Shown here: one piece after another, positions 8,891 through 18,734 of the stretch
Position numbering within the stretch: the first letter of the stretch is position 1
How the letters are laid out: every line of letters starts with the position of its first letter
Source: Pseudohalocynthiibacter aestuariivivens
Lineage (GTDB): Bacteria; Pseudomonadota; Alphaproteobacteria; Rhodobacterales; Rhodobacteraceae
Reading direction: 5' to 3'
Assembly: GCF_018457175.1 (NCBI RefSeq)
Contig: NZ_JAGFNU010000001.1
Span: 682,001-746,000, forward strand
Length of the DNA stretch: 64,000 bases
The notes under the pieces: model-generated
What the model was told of the DNA's origin: nothing
Database searches by the model: none
The model's input: only the letters and a program-made list of their open reading frames with translations
Position numbers and translations under genes: made by a program

Positions 8891-9850
8891 ATGACCGCGC
8901 GCAACGTAAGTACCACTAAATCGTCCACAGCAACAGCCGCTCCGGCTGTTACTGAGGAAGCAACCGACGCCAATATAGAGAGTTTTCCAAATGTCTCGCC
9001 TGACAAGATTCGTCAAGCTTTTGAGACCGGAACCTACCCCTATACGGAAAAGATGCGTAAGAGCGAGTACGAGGCTCAAAAAGCCCTGCTTCAGGCCGAA
9101 CTGCTGAAGGTTCAGAAATGGGTGGCTGAGACCGGGCAGAAGTTCGTGCTCTTGTTTGAAGGGCGTGATGCGGCAGGTAAAGGCGGAACCATCAAAAGGT
9201 TCATGGAGCACCTTAATCCTCGGGAAGCCCGCGTTGTTGCGCTGAACAAACCGACCGATAAGGAACGTGGTGAATGGTATTTCCAACGCTACATTCAACA
9301 CCTGCCTACCGAAGGTGAAATGGTGTTTTATGACCGTAGTTGGTACAACCGCGCGGGTGTCGAGCGCGTGATGAACTTTTGCAGTCCAAATGAATATCTG
9401 GAGTTTATGCGCCAGACACCAGAGTTTGAGCGGATGCTCACGCGCTCTGGTATCAGGCTTTACAAGTACTGGTTTTCTGTCACGCAGAAGGAACAAAAGG
9501 CCCGCTTTGACAGCCGCAAAACCGACCCGTTAAAGCGCTGGAAGCTGAGCCCGATTGATCAGGCGTCGCTTGCCAAATGGGATGACTACGCCGAAGCAAA
9601 AGAGGCGATGTTCTTTTACACAGATACGGCGGATGCGCCTTGGACGATTATCAAGTCAAATGATAAAAAGCGTGCGCGCCTGAATTGTATGCGGCACTTT
9701 CTGTCAACGCTTGACTACCCTGATAAAGATGAAAGCGTTGTGGGTTCACCCGATCCGCTGATCGTCGGACGCGCAAGCCATGTTGTGCACGGGTCCGATC
9801 ATATTCTGGGCGCGTCGCTGCACCCGGAAAACCGTAGAAACAGATCTTGA
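8891..9850 (+). CDS. ppk2: Polyphosphate kinase 2 family protein
   Basis: A 319-residue cytoplasmic PPK2. These enzymes transfer phosphate between polyphosphate and nucleotides. The Walker A loop GRDAAGKGG starts at residue 91 and the Walker B/lid region FYDRSWYNRAGVE near 150, with conserved basic residues (NPREARVVALNKP) between. The single catalytic domain fits class I (nucleoside diphosphate phosphorylation). The first 45 residues are Ala/Thr/Ser-rich and probably disordered. AAAGGAG lies just before the ATG. The gene is monocistronic: a set of GTCAAAG dyads precedes it and a strong hairpin follows. Class assignment is by overall resemblance, and preference for ADP or GDP cannot be read here. 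Confidence 0.92.
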   Translation: MTARNVSTTKSSTATAAPAVTEEATDANIESFPNVSPDKIRQAFETGTYPYTEKMRKSEYEAQKALLQAELLKVQKWVAETGQKFVLLFEGRDAAGKGGTIKRFMEHLNPREARVVALNKPTDKERGEWYFQRYIQHLPTEGEMVFYDRSWYNRAGVERVMNFCSPNEYLEFMRQTPEFERMLTRSGIRLYKYWFSVTQKEQKARFDSRKTDPLKRWKLSPIDQASLAKWDDYAEAKEAMFFYTDTADAPWTIIKSNDKKRARLNCMRHFLSTLDYPDKDESVVGSPDPLIVGRASHVVHGSDHILGASLHPENRRNRS

Positions 9851-9859
9851 TCTTGAGCC

Positions 9860-9883
9860 GGGCCTTTCAGAAATGAAGGGCCC
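9860..9883 (+). terminator. Stem-loop terminator after ppk2
   Basis: A 10-bp stem (9860-9869 with 9874-9883, one G-T pair) closed by a GAAA tetraloop, nine bases after the ppk2 stop. The T-tract is weak (GTATTCATT), so termination may be partial. Confidence 0.65.
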
Positions 9884-9989
9884 GTATTCATTGGTAGAAG
9901 TTAGCTAAGCCAAATTGCTGTTGCGCGTCCTTACGGGCGGAGCGTATCTCATACTTGCCGCCGGGGTTTTTCTGCCCTAAGCGGGTTTG

Positions 9990-11345
9990 ATGAGCACTCC
10001 ATCCCCATATCGCGAAGATGCCAAAAAGCTATTGGTCTTGGGCTTTCCGCTGATCCTGAGCAATCTGGCCCAGATGGCGATTACCGTGACCGATACGATC
10101 ATGCTGGGTTGGTACAGCATCGAAGCGCTTGCCTCCATAACGCTGATGGGCACGATGATTTTCCTGTTCTTCATCGTTGGGTCCGGTTTTGCCTTTGCGG
10201 TGATGCCCCTTGTTGCCGAAGCGGCGCAGCGTAGTGATGACGTTCATATCCGGCGCGTTACCCGAATGGGAATGTGGCTATCGGTTCTGTACTTTTTTTG
10301 CATCGTATCGCTGCTCTTCTGGTCAGAGACGTTGCTGACTCTGCTAGGGCAGGATCCGGAAATTTCCGCCATTGCACAAAGCTATTCGCGTATCGCCGCC
10401 TGGGGGACATTGGGTGCCCTTCTGGTCATGGTTCTGCAATCTTACCTATCGGCGCTTGAACTGACTAAAGTTGTGCTTTGGGCGACGATTTCGGCTGCGG
10501 TGATGAATGGTTTTGCCAACTATGTTTTGATATTCGGAAACTGGGGTGCGCCTGAACTGGGTGTACGCGGTGCGGCTATCGCCTCTGTGCTTTCTGTTTT
10601 GGTGTCGCTGGTATTTCTGTCGTTCTATGCGGTGTACAAAAAACCAGAACACGCCCTGTTCCAAAGGGTTTGGCGTCCTGACTGGGAAGCGATGGGAACA
10701 GTCTTTCGTCTGGGTTGGCCGATTGGCATGACAAGCCTTGCTGAAACGGGTTTGTTTGCGGCGACCTCTGTAATGATGGGCTGGATCGGAAAAATACCGC
10801 TTGCCGCACATGGTATCGCGCTTCAGCTTAGCGCGATCACCTTCATGGTGCATGTCGGTCTGTCAAATGCTGCAACCGTTCGCGCAGGGCGCGCGCTGGG
10901 CCGCAAGGACGAGGCTGGGTTAAGGCAGGGCGCGAAAGTCGCTATTTCCATGTCTGTGACCATGGCGATTTTGACAATCATCCTGTTCCTGAGCCTGCCA
11001 GAGTTTCTAATCGGGTTGTTTCTCGACTCAGAAGATCCGGAACGCGGCAACATTGTTGCAGTTGGTGCTGGCCTTCTGGCAGTTGCTGCGGTTTTTCAGT
11101 TTGCCGACGGGGCGCAGGTTATGGGCCTGTCGCTGCTTCGGGGGGTGCAGGATACGCGTGTGCCGATGATCTATGCCGCCGTGAGTTACTGGTTGATCGG
11201 CATGCCCGCGAGTTACATTCTCGGGTTTAAATTTGATTTTGGCGGCGTTGGAATCTGGGCCGGGCTCGTCTGTGGCCTTGCCGTTGCCGGGATGTTTATG
11301 ATGGCGCGGTTCTGGGGCCGTTCGGTGCGGATCGGCGCACATTAA
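9990..11345 (+). CDS. MATE-family multidrug efflux transporter (NorM-like)
   Basis: A 451-residue inner-membrane protein with about 12 hydrophobic segments in two homologous halves, as in MATE Na+- or H+-coupled drug exporters. Typical features include the first-helix region GFPLILSNLAQMAITVTDTI, the AALGV-like segment LGVRGAAIASVLS, and the second-half QFADGAQVMGLSLLRG motif common to NorM proteins. The ATG at 9990 is preferred over a TTG one codon earlier. It is transcribed alone and converges with the small gene at 11362. Substrates cannot be inferred. Confidence 0.9.
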   Translation: MSTPSPYREDAKKLLVLGFPLILSNLAQMAITVTDTIMLGWYSIEALASITLMGTMIFLFFIVGSGFAFAVMPLVAEAAQRSDDVHIRRVTRMGMWLSVLYFFCIVSLLFWSETLLTLLGQDPEISAIAQSYSRIAAWGTLGALLVMVLQSYLSALELTKVVLWATISAAVMNGFANYVLIFGNWGAPELGVRGAAIASVLSVLVSLVFLSFYAVYKKPEHALFQRVWRPDWEAMGTVFRLGWPIGMTSLAETGLFAATSVMMGWIGKIPLAAHGIALQLSAITFMVHVGLSNAATVRAGRALGRKDEAGLRQGAKVAISMSVTMAILTIILFLSLPEFLIGLFLDSEDPERGNIVAVGAGLLAVAAVFQFADGAQVMGLSLLRGVQDTRVPMIYAAVSYWLIGMPASYILGFKFDFGGVGIWAGLVCGLAVAGMFMMARFWGRSVRIGAH

Positions 11346-11361
11346 GCCAGACTAGGCCGGG

Positions 11362-11772
11362 CTATTCTTCATGCTCTTTCATCAGGCGGTCCGCTTTTTT
11401 GCGCACCAGAACGGATCGCAGATCATGCATCGCAAGCAGCAAAGCGTCTGTTACGTCCTCAAGCTGTTCGTCCGTTGCGCGTGACTGGGCCCATTGCGTT
11501 GTAAGGTTCATATGGTCAACGGCACGGTGAATATCATCGACATCCCGTTCTGCCAGCAGTTCGATCCGGTCTTCCATCCACTCTTGGATGATTTCCATAT
11601 CGTCATCTGAAAGGATGCGGTCTCCATGGGCTTTGATCTCGCCGTTCTTGACGTTCACAACGGCAATCTGGTCCATGTCAATCCGACGCTGCCTGTTTTC
11701 CGTATCAATACGGAAAACAAGTGCGCCGTTTTCGCGAACTCGGAAATAATACTCTGGCAGCTCTCCGGCCAT
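11362..11772 (-). CDS. Conserved hypothetical protein downstream of the aminotransferase
   Basis: A 136-residue soluble acidic protein of no recognised family. The first third is probably beta (YYFRVRENGALVFRID), and the remainder is helical and rich in D, E, R and M (DDDMEIIQEWMEDRIELLAE), ending in a charged helix. It begins nine bases after the aminotransferase stop with AGAGGG ahead of the ATG, so it is almost certainly co-transcribed with it. I have an impression that similar small genes follow this aminotransferase in other Rhodobacterales, but cannot check it. Function unknown. Confidence 0.65.
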   Translation of the reverse strand: MAGELPEYYFRVRENGALVFRIDTENRQRRIDMDQIAVVNVKNGEIKAHGDRILSDDDMEIIQEWMEDRIELLAERDVDDIHRAVDHMNLTTQWAQSRATDEQLEDVTDALLLAMHDLRSVLVRKKADRLMKEHEE

Positions 11773-11781
11773 CTAGCCCTC

Positions 11782-13017
<1,236 letters not shown>

Positions 13018-13072
13018 TCATAGGGTGCGCGCAAATCCCAATCAAGCCTATAACCCATAAAGTGAGTTGAAA

Positions 13073-13471
13073 ATGAGCATAGCTGAAACAAACTGGTACA
13101 GCGAAGAATCCGCAACGCTTGGAGACCGGATTGCTGGGGCTCGTGAAATGGCCGGAACGTCTCAGGAAGATTTGTCAAAACGGCTTGGTGTAAAGCTTAA
13201 GACCATCCGCGCATGGGAACAGGACCTGAGCGAGCCACGCGCAAACAAGATTCAGATGCTTGCAGGGATGCTGAATGTTTCGATCATGTGGCTGATGAAT
13301 GGCGAAGGTGATGGCGTAGAAGCGCCGGTTGACGAAGTTTACCTGACCGCAGACGTCAATGACCTGTTGACTGAAATGCGCCAGATGAAAACACAGATTT
13401 CCCAAACGGCAGAGCGACTCGGCCACTTGGAAAAGCGGCTTCGCACCGCACTAAAAGAACCATCTGAATGA
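13073..13471 (+). CDS. XRE-family helix-turn-helix regulator
   Basis: A 132-residue DNA-binding protein. An HTH_3-type domain covers residues about 16-70 (GDRIAGAREMAGTSQEDLSK, then LKTIRAWEQDLSEPRANKI), followed by a helical, probably coiled-coil tail (LLTEMRQMKTQISQTAERLGHLEKRL) likely used for dimerisation. The ATG at 13073 is preferred over a TTG two codons earlier. Its stop overlaps the sdhE start (ATGA), so the two are coupled; whether it regulates succinate dehydrogenase maturation is only a guess from this linkage. Confidence 0.85.
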   Translation: MSIAETNWYSEESATLGDRIAGAREMAGTSQEDLSKRLGVKLKTIRAWEQDLSEPRANKIQMLAGMLNVSIMWLMNGEGDGVEAPVDEVYLTADVNDLLTEMRQMKTQISQTAERLGHLEKRLRTALKEPSE

Positions 13472-13728
13472 GCGAAACTGCAGAAACCCGGCTGAAACGG
13501 TTGAAAATGCGTTCCTCGCGACGAGGCATAAAAGAGATGGACCTGATCCTCGGGGCCTATTCGCATTCAGAGCTTCCCAAACTTCAGGATCCGGCTCTCG
13601 ATATCTATGAGGATCTTCTGGAAGAAAACGATCATGATTTATATCAATGGGTTACCGGGCAAATGCCCACACCCGACCGTTATTTGCCGCTGATTGTGAA
13701 AATCGCAAAACACGCGAACAGGGTCTGA
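13468..13728 (+). CDS. sdhE: Succinate dehydrogenase assembly factor 2 (FAD assembly factor SdhE)
   Basis: An 86-residue DUF339/Sdh5-family protein that promotes covalent flavinylation of SdhA. The signature RRGxxExD is present as RRGIKEMD near residue 18, followed by the conserved helices (YEDLLEENDHDLYQWVTG). The length matches the family. It overlaps the XRE regulator by four bases (ATGA) and must be translated from the same message. The sdhCDAB genes are not in this window. Confidence 0.93.
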   Translation: MSETAETRLKRLKMRSSRRGIKEMDLILGAYSHSELPKLQDPALDIYEDLLEENDHDLYQWVTGQMPTPDRYLPLIVKIAKHANRV

Positions 13729-13761
13729 CATTCAGCGGAAAAAACTGTGTTTTTCTAAATA

Positions 13762-13779
13762 ATTCCAGGTTAACGGAAT
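13762..13779. promoter_or_regulatory. Inverted repeat ATTCC-N8-GGAAT upstream of the MarR gene
   Basis: Perfect 5-bp arms around an 8-base spacer that includes GTTAAC, about 55 bases before the MarR-family start. MarR regulators often bind such dyads in their own promoters, so autoregulation is possible; the arms are short and chance cannot be ruled out. Confidence 0.3.
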
Positions 13780-13832
13780 GTTTGGCATTTGCCGACACTC
13801 TTGTCCCCGAACGGTTATCGGCGGAGAGAGAC

Positions 13833-14327
13833 ATGAACATTCAGTCAACGGTTAGCGCCCCGGAAACTCATTTTATGGTCGGGTATCTGGACTCACTTGC
13901 ACTGGTAGAGCGGCTTCATCGGCTGCTCCTTGATGTGATCAAGGATGAATTCGAACGTGTGGGCGTTCTGGAAATAAACGCGGTACAGGCATTGCTTTTG
14001 TTTAACATAGGCGACCATGAGGTCACGGCTGGCGAGCTTAAAAGCCGTGGTTATTACCAGGGCTCGAACGTTTCTTACAACCTCAAGAAACTCGTCGAGA
14101 CGGGTTACATGCACCACCAAAGAAGTCAGGTTGATCGCCGCTCGGTTCGTGTGCGCCTCACGCAAAAGGGGCGCGCGGTACGCGATCTTGTTGCAAAACT
14201 GTTTGGTCGTCATGCGGACGGGCTGCAGTCAAAAGGTGTTCTAGGTCCTGAGGGGATAGAGGATATAAATACCGCCTTGCGCCGGGTGGAACGCTATTGG
14301 ACCGAACAGATACGGTACATTTATTAA
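13833..14327 (+). CDS. MarR-family winged-helix regulator, LdtR-like
   Basis: A 164-residue regulator with a MarR winged-helix core at about 35-120: TAGELKSRGYYQGSNVSYNL is the recognition region and QVDRRSVRVRLTQKG the wing. The LERLHR-type first helix and the ELKSRGYYxGSNVSYNLKKL stretch resemble LdtR, an alphaproteobacterial regulator tied to L,D-transpeptidase and stress genes; this is from memory and rates as family-level inference. Start chosen at the ATG with GGAGAGAG upstream; longer in-frame extensions run back into sdhE. Stands alone and converges with the Lrp gene. Confidence 0.85.
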   Translation: MNIQSTVSAPETHFMVGYLDSLALVERLHRLLLDVIKDEFERVGVLEINAVQALLLFNIGDHEVTAGELKSRGYYQGSNVSYNLKKLVETGYMHHQRSQVDRRSVRVRLTQKGRAVRDLVAKLFGRHADGLQSKGVLGPEGIEDINTALRRVERYWTEQIRYIY

Positions 14328-14349
14328 GTGACTCTCCCGGCTCTGCGAC

Positions 14350-14829
14350 TCAATCAGCGTTGTTCACAGGCAATGGTGGAAGCCGGCGCTTTACCGGTGA
14401 CGATTGTATGACAGACGTATTTGTCATGGCATAGGGTATGATCTTGTCGATTATGCGCTCCATGTCCCCCACGGTTTCAAGGTGCGCACGCGCAAGAAAG
14501 CAATCTTCCCCTGTTACGCGATCACATTCCGTGATTTCCGGAATGCTTCGGATAATTTCAACCACGCGGTCCAGCATGCCAGGAACAGGCCGGATGCGTA
14601 GCCAGGCCGAAATGGGCAAGCCCGCCGCCGCCGGGTCGATCAACGCGGCATATCCGGTAATCACCCCCGCCTCTTCAAGCCTCTTAACACGCTCTGCAAC
14701 ACTGGGCGGTGAGAGCCCGATAGAACGGGATAAATTTGCGACGGATATCCGCGCATTTTCAACAAGCATTCGGAGAATCTTTTCGTCTATCGCGTCCAGT
14801 TGGCCATTTTGATAATTAAGGCGTTTCAT
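14350..14829 (-). CDS. Lrp/AsnC-family transcriptional regulator
   Basis: A 159-residue two-domain regulator: N-terminal HTH (about 10-65, LDAIDEKILRMLVENARISV then LSPPSVAERVKRLEEAG) and a C-terminal RAM/AsnC ligand-binding domain (GYAALIDPAAAGLPISAWL, ITECDRVTGEDCFLARAHL). It is divergent from the DMT exporter at 14936 across about 105 AT-rich bases. Such Lrp-exporter pairs commonly link amino-acid sensing to efflux, so control of that transporter is likely, although the operator cannot be defined here. Confidence 0.92.
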   Translation of the reverse strand: MKRLNYQNGQLDAIDEKILRMLVENARISVANLSRSIGLSPPSVAERVKRLEEAGVITGYAALIDPAAAGLPISAWLRIRPVPGMLDRVVEIIRSIPEITECDRVTGEDCFLARAHLETVGDMERIIDKIIPYAMTNTSVIQSSPVKRRLPPLPVNNAD

Positions 14830-14935
14830 GAAATTTACCTTTTAACTGGTGGCAGTTTTTTTAAATTACCCTTTTGTGATCTATATAAAGCTCCGGTTTT
14901 CCCTTTCATAGTGCGGTAAATAACCGGGGAAGCAA

Positions 14936-15808
14936 ATGACTGCGAATTCTCATCGCCTGAACAAGGCAGCAACAAGCGTTCCGCCCCATGCATGGTTCGG
15001 CATTAGTGCGGTGTTCCATTATCTTGGTCCGTCTTTTGCCGTGCTTCTCTTTCCCGCTGTCGGAGTGCTGGGTGTCGCGTGGTTTCGCATCGCGTCTGCC
15101 GCGGTGATTTTTGCGCCATTCACAAACCCATTGAAGACTATCCTGCAGGCTGATCGGCGGACACGCCTATTGTTGCTGGGCCTTGGTCTGTGTCTTGCGG
15201 TGATGAACACATCTTTCTATCTCGCGCTTGACAAATTGCCGATGAGCCTTGTCGCAGCGATGGAATTTGCTGGTACGATTGGTGTCGCGCTTTTCGGTTT
15301 GCGAACACGGCGCAACCTGGCCGCGCTCGCGCTCGCAGTGCTTGGTGTCTTTATTCTAATCGATGTGAAATGGGCTTCTGACCCGCTCGGCCTGTTCTGG
15401 GCGTCACTCAACGCGGCTCTTTTTGTTGGCTACATCATTTTGGGGCACAAAGCCGCCGAAGACGGCGCAAGCGGGGGTGTTGAAAGATTGGGTGCCGCAA
15501 TGGCGATTGCGCTTATCATACTGATGCCCATAGGGTTTGTTGAAGCATTGCGTGCATTTGGAACACCCACTCTTGTACTTGCGGGTATCGGTGTTGGCTT
15601 GTGTTCCTCTGTCATACCCTATGTCTGTGATCAGCTTGCGATGTCGCGGCTGCCCCGATCTTCCTTTGCGCTTTTGCTTGCGTTGCTTCCGGCAACAGCA
15701 ACGATCATTGCGGCGGTCGTTCTGGCGCAACGTCCATCTGTGCAAGACCTTATCGGTATCGCGCTGGTGATGATCGGTATCGCGGTCCACCGCCCCGCAA
15801 AAGGGTGA
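14936..15808 (+). CDS. EamA/DMT-superfamily exporter (RhtA-like)
   Basis: A 290-residue inner-membrane protein with about ten hydrophobic helices in two EamA repeats, the layout of DMT metabolite exporters. The first half contains LYLALDKLPMS-like sequence (FYLALDKLPMSLVAAMEF) and the second SSVIPYVCDQLAMSRLPRSS, both resembling the threonine/homoserine exporter RhtA. GGGGAAG precedes the ATG. It is divergent from an Lrp regulator, supporting amino-acid or amino-acid-like export. Substrate unknown. Confidence 0.87.
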   Translation: MTANSHRLNKAATSVPPHAWFGISAVFHYLGPSFAVLLFPAVGVLGVAWFRIASAAVIFAPFTNPLKTILQADRRTRLLLLGLGLCLAVMNTSFYLALDKLPMSLVAAMEFAGTIGVALFGLRTRRNLAALALAVLGVFILIDVKWASDPLGLFWASLNAALFVGYIILGHKAAEDGASGGVERLGAAMAIALIILMPIGFVEALRAFGTPTLVLAGIGVGLCSSVIPYVCDQLAMSRLPRSSFALLLALLPATATIIAAVVLAQRPSVQDLIGIALVMIGIAVHRPAKG

Positions 15809-15841
15809 GCGCAAACGTGTAAGCGGTTTAAACAAGCGTCG

Positions 15842-16579
15842 TTAATCTTGCAGATGCGAAAGGATCATTCCTTCCAATTCCCGCAATAATTTCCGGACCA
15901 TAGAGGCTTCAAAATCCTCAAAGCCGAGGGTGGCTTCGACAAAGGCATCAGGCCCTAGAATGACTTCGCTGCGAAAATAGGATGTCAGTTCGCCAATTTC
16001 GCTTTGTAGAAGGTCACCTATATCGGGTGAATCAGCCCCAATGACCAAAGCATTGATTGTGATGCCTGCAAATTGATTATCCTCTTTCACTTCGCGGGGC
16101 CGCGGCCCTGTGTTGGATGTTCCGTCACCGGAAAGGTCTAGCGTACGGCTCCAGCAATCTCTGCGCTGGGCAAGCAAAACCCCACCAAACAGCATCGCGC
16201 TGCCAAGCGCGGTTGAAGGGTCTGCCGCAACGCGCTCGGTGTTGTGCAGGCGGGCAACGACAGCGTCCAGCCGTGCCTCAGACTCAATTGCGGTCCAGTC
16301 CAGCAGCAACCTGTGGGCTGACCTGCCGCTCCATTCAAAAACGGCAAGCTCAACGGGTGTCGTGGGCATCGCCAGCAAAGCTTCTTTCACTTTTGGATCC
16401 ATCAAGGCATTGGCCAGCCCGTCCAACTGCAGCCTGTATTCCCGCGCGTCAACCGATCCTGAAACATCAAGCCCCAGCGCCAGCGCCTGTCGGCAGGTGG
16501 CCATACCGGCGGTGGGTAATCCCACCCACAAAAGCAGGGCGAACACTGCAATCCAGTATTTTACCTTAACCCCCACCAT
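15842..16579 (-). CDS. Exported DUF1194 (von Willebrand A-like) protein, copy 2
   Basis: A 245-residue protein with a signal peptide (about residues 1-27, GLPTAGMA) and a DUF1194 vWA-like fold. The metal-site motif LDVSGSVDAREY (DxSxS) lies near residue 38 and a second conserved loop, LDLSGDGTSNTG, near 145. DUF1194 proteins are periplasmic and uncharacterised. The start overlaps the preceding DUF1194 gene by 14 bases, so the pair is translationally linked. It is related to its neighbour along its full length, indicating tandem duplication. Confidence 0.85.
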   Translation of the reverse strand: MVGVKVKYWIAVFALLLWVGLPTAGMATCRQALALGLDVSGSVDAREYRLQLDGLANALMDPKVKEALLAMPTTPVELAVFEWSGRSAHRLLLDWTAIESEARLDAVVARLHNTERVAADPSTALGSAMLFGGVLLAQRRDCWSRTLDLSGDGTSNTGPRPREVKEDNQFAGITINALVIGADSPDIGDLLQSEIGELTSYFRSEVILGPDAFVEATLGFEDFEASMVRKLLRELEGMILSHLQD

Positions 16580-17267
16580 GCGGAAGATGCTCCGTATCCA
16601 TACCCAGCGTCATAACGCCAATTTCGCGGATGAGCTTACTTTCCATAGCCTCTTCAAACGCATGATAATTCTGCGCAAGCACAACAAACGCGCCCGGCCC
16701 GCGGATAACATCGCTCAGGTAGAATTGCTGCACTTCGGGGTCTGCCCCGCCGATGACCAGACCGTTGACCGTTACATTGTTTAGCGGAAAGGCCGAATAC
16801 GCCAGATGCGGCGCGAAGCCGTCATTGTTTACCCCATCGCCCGAGACATCCAGCGTTGCACGGTCACAGCGTGGGGCTTTTGCAAACAGGCTCGCGCTAT
16901 AGCCAAGCGCATATCCCATCGCGGTGGGGAACTCGCTGTGGCTGCGCTTAGCCGCAGCGATCTTTTCAGCCGCAGAAAAAAGCGCCTCTGGATCGCGAAT
17001 TTCTATCCAGTCCAGCACGACCGCATGTTGATACCGCCCGCTCCATTCATAGACGGCAAGGCTCACCCAATCGCCGGGGTGGGCGAAAAACGCGTCTTGC
17101 ACGTTTTCCGATAACAAAGCAGACGCCAGCCCATCGCGTTGAAGCTGATACTCTGCATCATCAACCGACGAGGAGACATCCAGCGCCAATGCCAGCGCCA
17201 GATGACAGGCGGCATTCGCCGGGCCACCCACGAACAGGGTGGCCAGTAAGGCGAAAGCCCTTACCAA
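16566..17267 (-). CDS. Exported DUF1194 (von Willebrand A-like) protein, copy 1
   Basis: A 233-residue paralogue of the next gene, with a short signal peptide (ending PANAA) and the same motifs: LDVSSSVDDAEY (MIDAS-like DxSxS) and LDVSGDGVNNDG. The best start is a TTG at 17267 that overlaps the gloA stop by seven bases; no ATG precedes the signal peptide. Order is gloA, this gene, then its paralogue, all overlapping. The conserved loops imply divalent-metal-dependent protein binding in the periplasm. Partner unknown. Confidence 0.83.
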   Translation of the reverse strand: MVRAFALLATLFVGGPANAACHLALALALDVSSSVDDAEYQLQRDGLASALLSENVQDAFFAHPGDWVSLAVYEWSGRYQHAVVLDWIEIRDPEALFSAAEKIAAAKRSHSEFPTAMGYALGYSASLFAKAPRCDRATLDVSGDGVNNDGFAPHLAYSAFPLNNVTVNGLVIGGADPEVQQFYLSDVIRGPGAFVVLAQNYHAFEEAMESKLIREIGVMTLGMDTEHLPHGGG

Positions 17268-17689
17268 TGCCCCGTGTTTTCCATGCTTGCCCAGGGTTCA
17301 ACCGGGGCCAGTGGATCACCGTTTTGCAAAAGCTCGACCGAGATATTATCGGGCGAGCGGATAAAGGCCATGCGCCCGTCGCGCGGGGGCCGGTTGATCA
17401 CCACGCCATTGTCCTGCAAATGCTGGCACAGCGCGTAGATATCATCGCACCCATAGGCAAGATGCCCAAAATGCCGACTGTCAGAGGGCAGGCCATCGTC
17501 GCCATCCCAGTTATAGGTCAGCTCTACCGGGCAGTCCTCTTGTCCCGGTGCCGCCATGAACATCAGCGTGAACCGGCCGCCTTCGTTGTCCCAGCGGCGC
17601 GTCTCTTTCAGCCCCAGCAGTTCAAAAAACGCTTTGGTTTTGTCCAGATCCAAAACCCGGATCATTGTGTGCAGATATCGAAGTGCCAT
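17261..17689 (-). CDS. gloA: Lactoylglutathione lyase (glyoxalase I), VOC family
   Basis: A 142-residue metalloenzyme isomerising the methylglyoxal-glutathione hemithioacetal to S-lactoylglutathione. All four expected metal ligands are visible: His7 (YLHTMIRV), Glu56 (CPVELTYN), His76 (FGHLAYG) and Glu119 (ISVELLQNG). Start at the ATG at 17689, with AGGGCGAC upstream; a longer frame begins 12 codons earlier without support. It heads an overlapping three-gene unit with two DUF1194 genes, an unexplained combination of cytosolic detoxification and periplasmic proteins. Confidence 0.9.
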   Translation of the reverse strand: MALRYLHTMIRVLDLDKTKAFFELLGLKETRRWDNEGGRFTLMFMAAPGQEDCPVELTYNWDGDDGLPSDSRHFGHLAYGCDDIYALCQHLQDNGVVINRPPRDGRMAFIRSPDNISVELLQNGDPLAPVEPWASMENTGHW

Positions 17690-17898
17690 TCTGTCGCCCT
17701 GTATTGTATAAGATTGCCTTAACAAGACCCCTCAAATCGCGCTTGCGCAAGGGGGTAGCGGTCAACATCGTGTGCTCTGGGGACGGTCAAGGTGAATTTT
17801 ACCCGATATTGTGGTTCCGATACCGGCTTTGCGCAGATATAGTTGCGGGCGACTCGCTATTAAATGCCACTCAATTCAGAACATCAGCGGAGGGTAGA

Positions 17899-18732
17899 GT
17901 GCGCCAATACCATCAGGCACTAAGAGATATACTTGATCACGGTGAAGTTTCGACAGACCGCACAGGTACGGGAACCATCGCCACCTTTGGCCATCAAAGC
18001 CGCTATAGCCTGGCCGATGGGTTTCCGCTTGTCACGACCAAGAAACTGCATCTGCGCTCTATCATTCATGAGCTGCTCTGGTTTCTTTCGGGCGACACCA
18101 ACATTGGCTACCTGAAGGAAAACGGCGTTTCGATCTGGGATGAATGGGCCGATGAAAACGGCGATCTGGGTCCGGTTTACGGTCATCAATGGCGCAGCTT
18201 TCCGGCCCTTAGGGCAACCGAACAAACGCTTGAGGGTCAGCCGCTGTTCCTGGCGCGAAGCGTTGACCAGATTGCGGAACTTGTTGATAACATTAAGAAA
18301 AGCCCTGACAGCCGTCGGCTGATCGTTTCCGCGTGGAACCCGGGCGAGGTGCCTGAAATGGCGCTGCCCCCCTGTCACACGCTTTGGCAGGTACGGGTTT
18401 TGAATGGCCGGATGCACCTGCAGCTTTACCAGCGTTCTGCCGACATGTTCCTTGGGGTGCCGTTCAATATTGCGTCCTATGCTTTGCTGCTTTTGATGCT
18501 GGCCCATGTCACCGGGTATAAGCCGGGTGATTTTGTCCACACTCTTGGTGACGCGCATATCTATTCGAACCATATGGATCAGGTCAGCGAACAACTGGCC
18601 CGTACGCCAAAGCCCCTGCCGAAAATCCGCATCACACGTGATGTGAAATCGATCTTTGACTTCAAGTTTGAGGATTTCGAGGTGCTGGAGTATGACCCGG
18701 ACCCCGCAATCCGCGCACCCGTGGCGGTCTGA
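17899..18732 (+). CDS. thyA: Thymidylate synthase
   Basis: A 277-residue enzyme making dTMP from dUMP and methylene-tetrahydrofolate. The nucleophile is Cys159 in [10 protein letters not shown]. Other motifs are the dUMP-binding TDRTGTGT near residue 17, [20 protein letters not shown], and the C-terminal [11 protein letters not shown]. The start is a GTG preceded by GCGGAGGG; upstream frame extends but lacks family sequence. It is two bases from folA, forming the standard dTMP-folate pair. A roughly 210-base divergent region separates it from gloA. Confidence 0.97.
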   Translation: MRQYHQALRDILDHGEVSTDRTGTGTIATFGHQSRYSLADGFPLVTTKKLHLRSIIHELLWFLSGDTNIGYLKENGVSIWDEWADENGDLGPVYGHQWRSFPALRATEQTLEGQPLFLARSVDQIAELVDNIKKSPDSRRLIVSAWNPGEVPEMALPPCHTLWQVRVLNGRMHLQLYQRSADMFLGVPFNIASYALLLLMLAHVTGYKPGDFVHTLGDAHIYSNHMDQVSEQLARTPKPLPKIRITRDVKSIFDFKFEDFEVLEYDPDPAIRAPVAV

Positions 18733-18734
18733 CG

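Noticed and set aside
8708-9496. 262-codon open frame opposite ppk2
   Set aside because: Overlaps the catalytic core of PPK2 on the other strand; no recognisable domain or ribosome site.
17665-17898. 78-codon extension of thyA
   Set aside because: No family sequence; a GTG with a strong ribosome site begins the conserved part.
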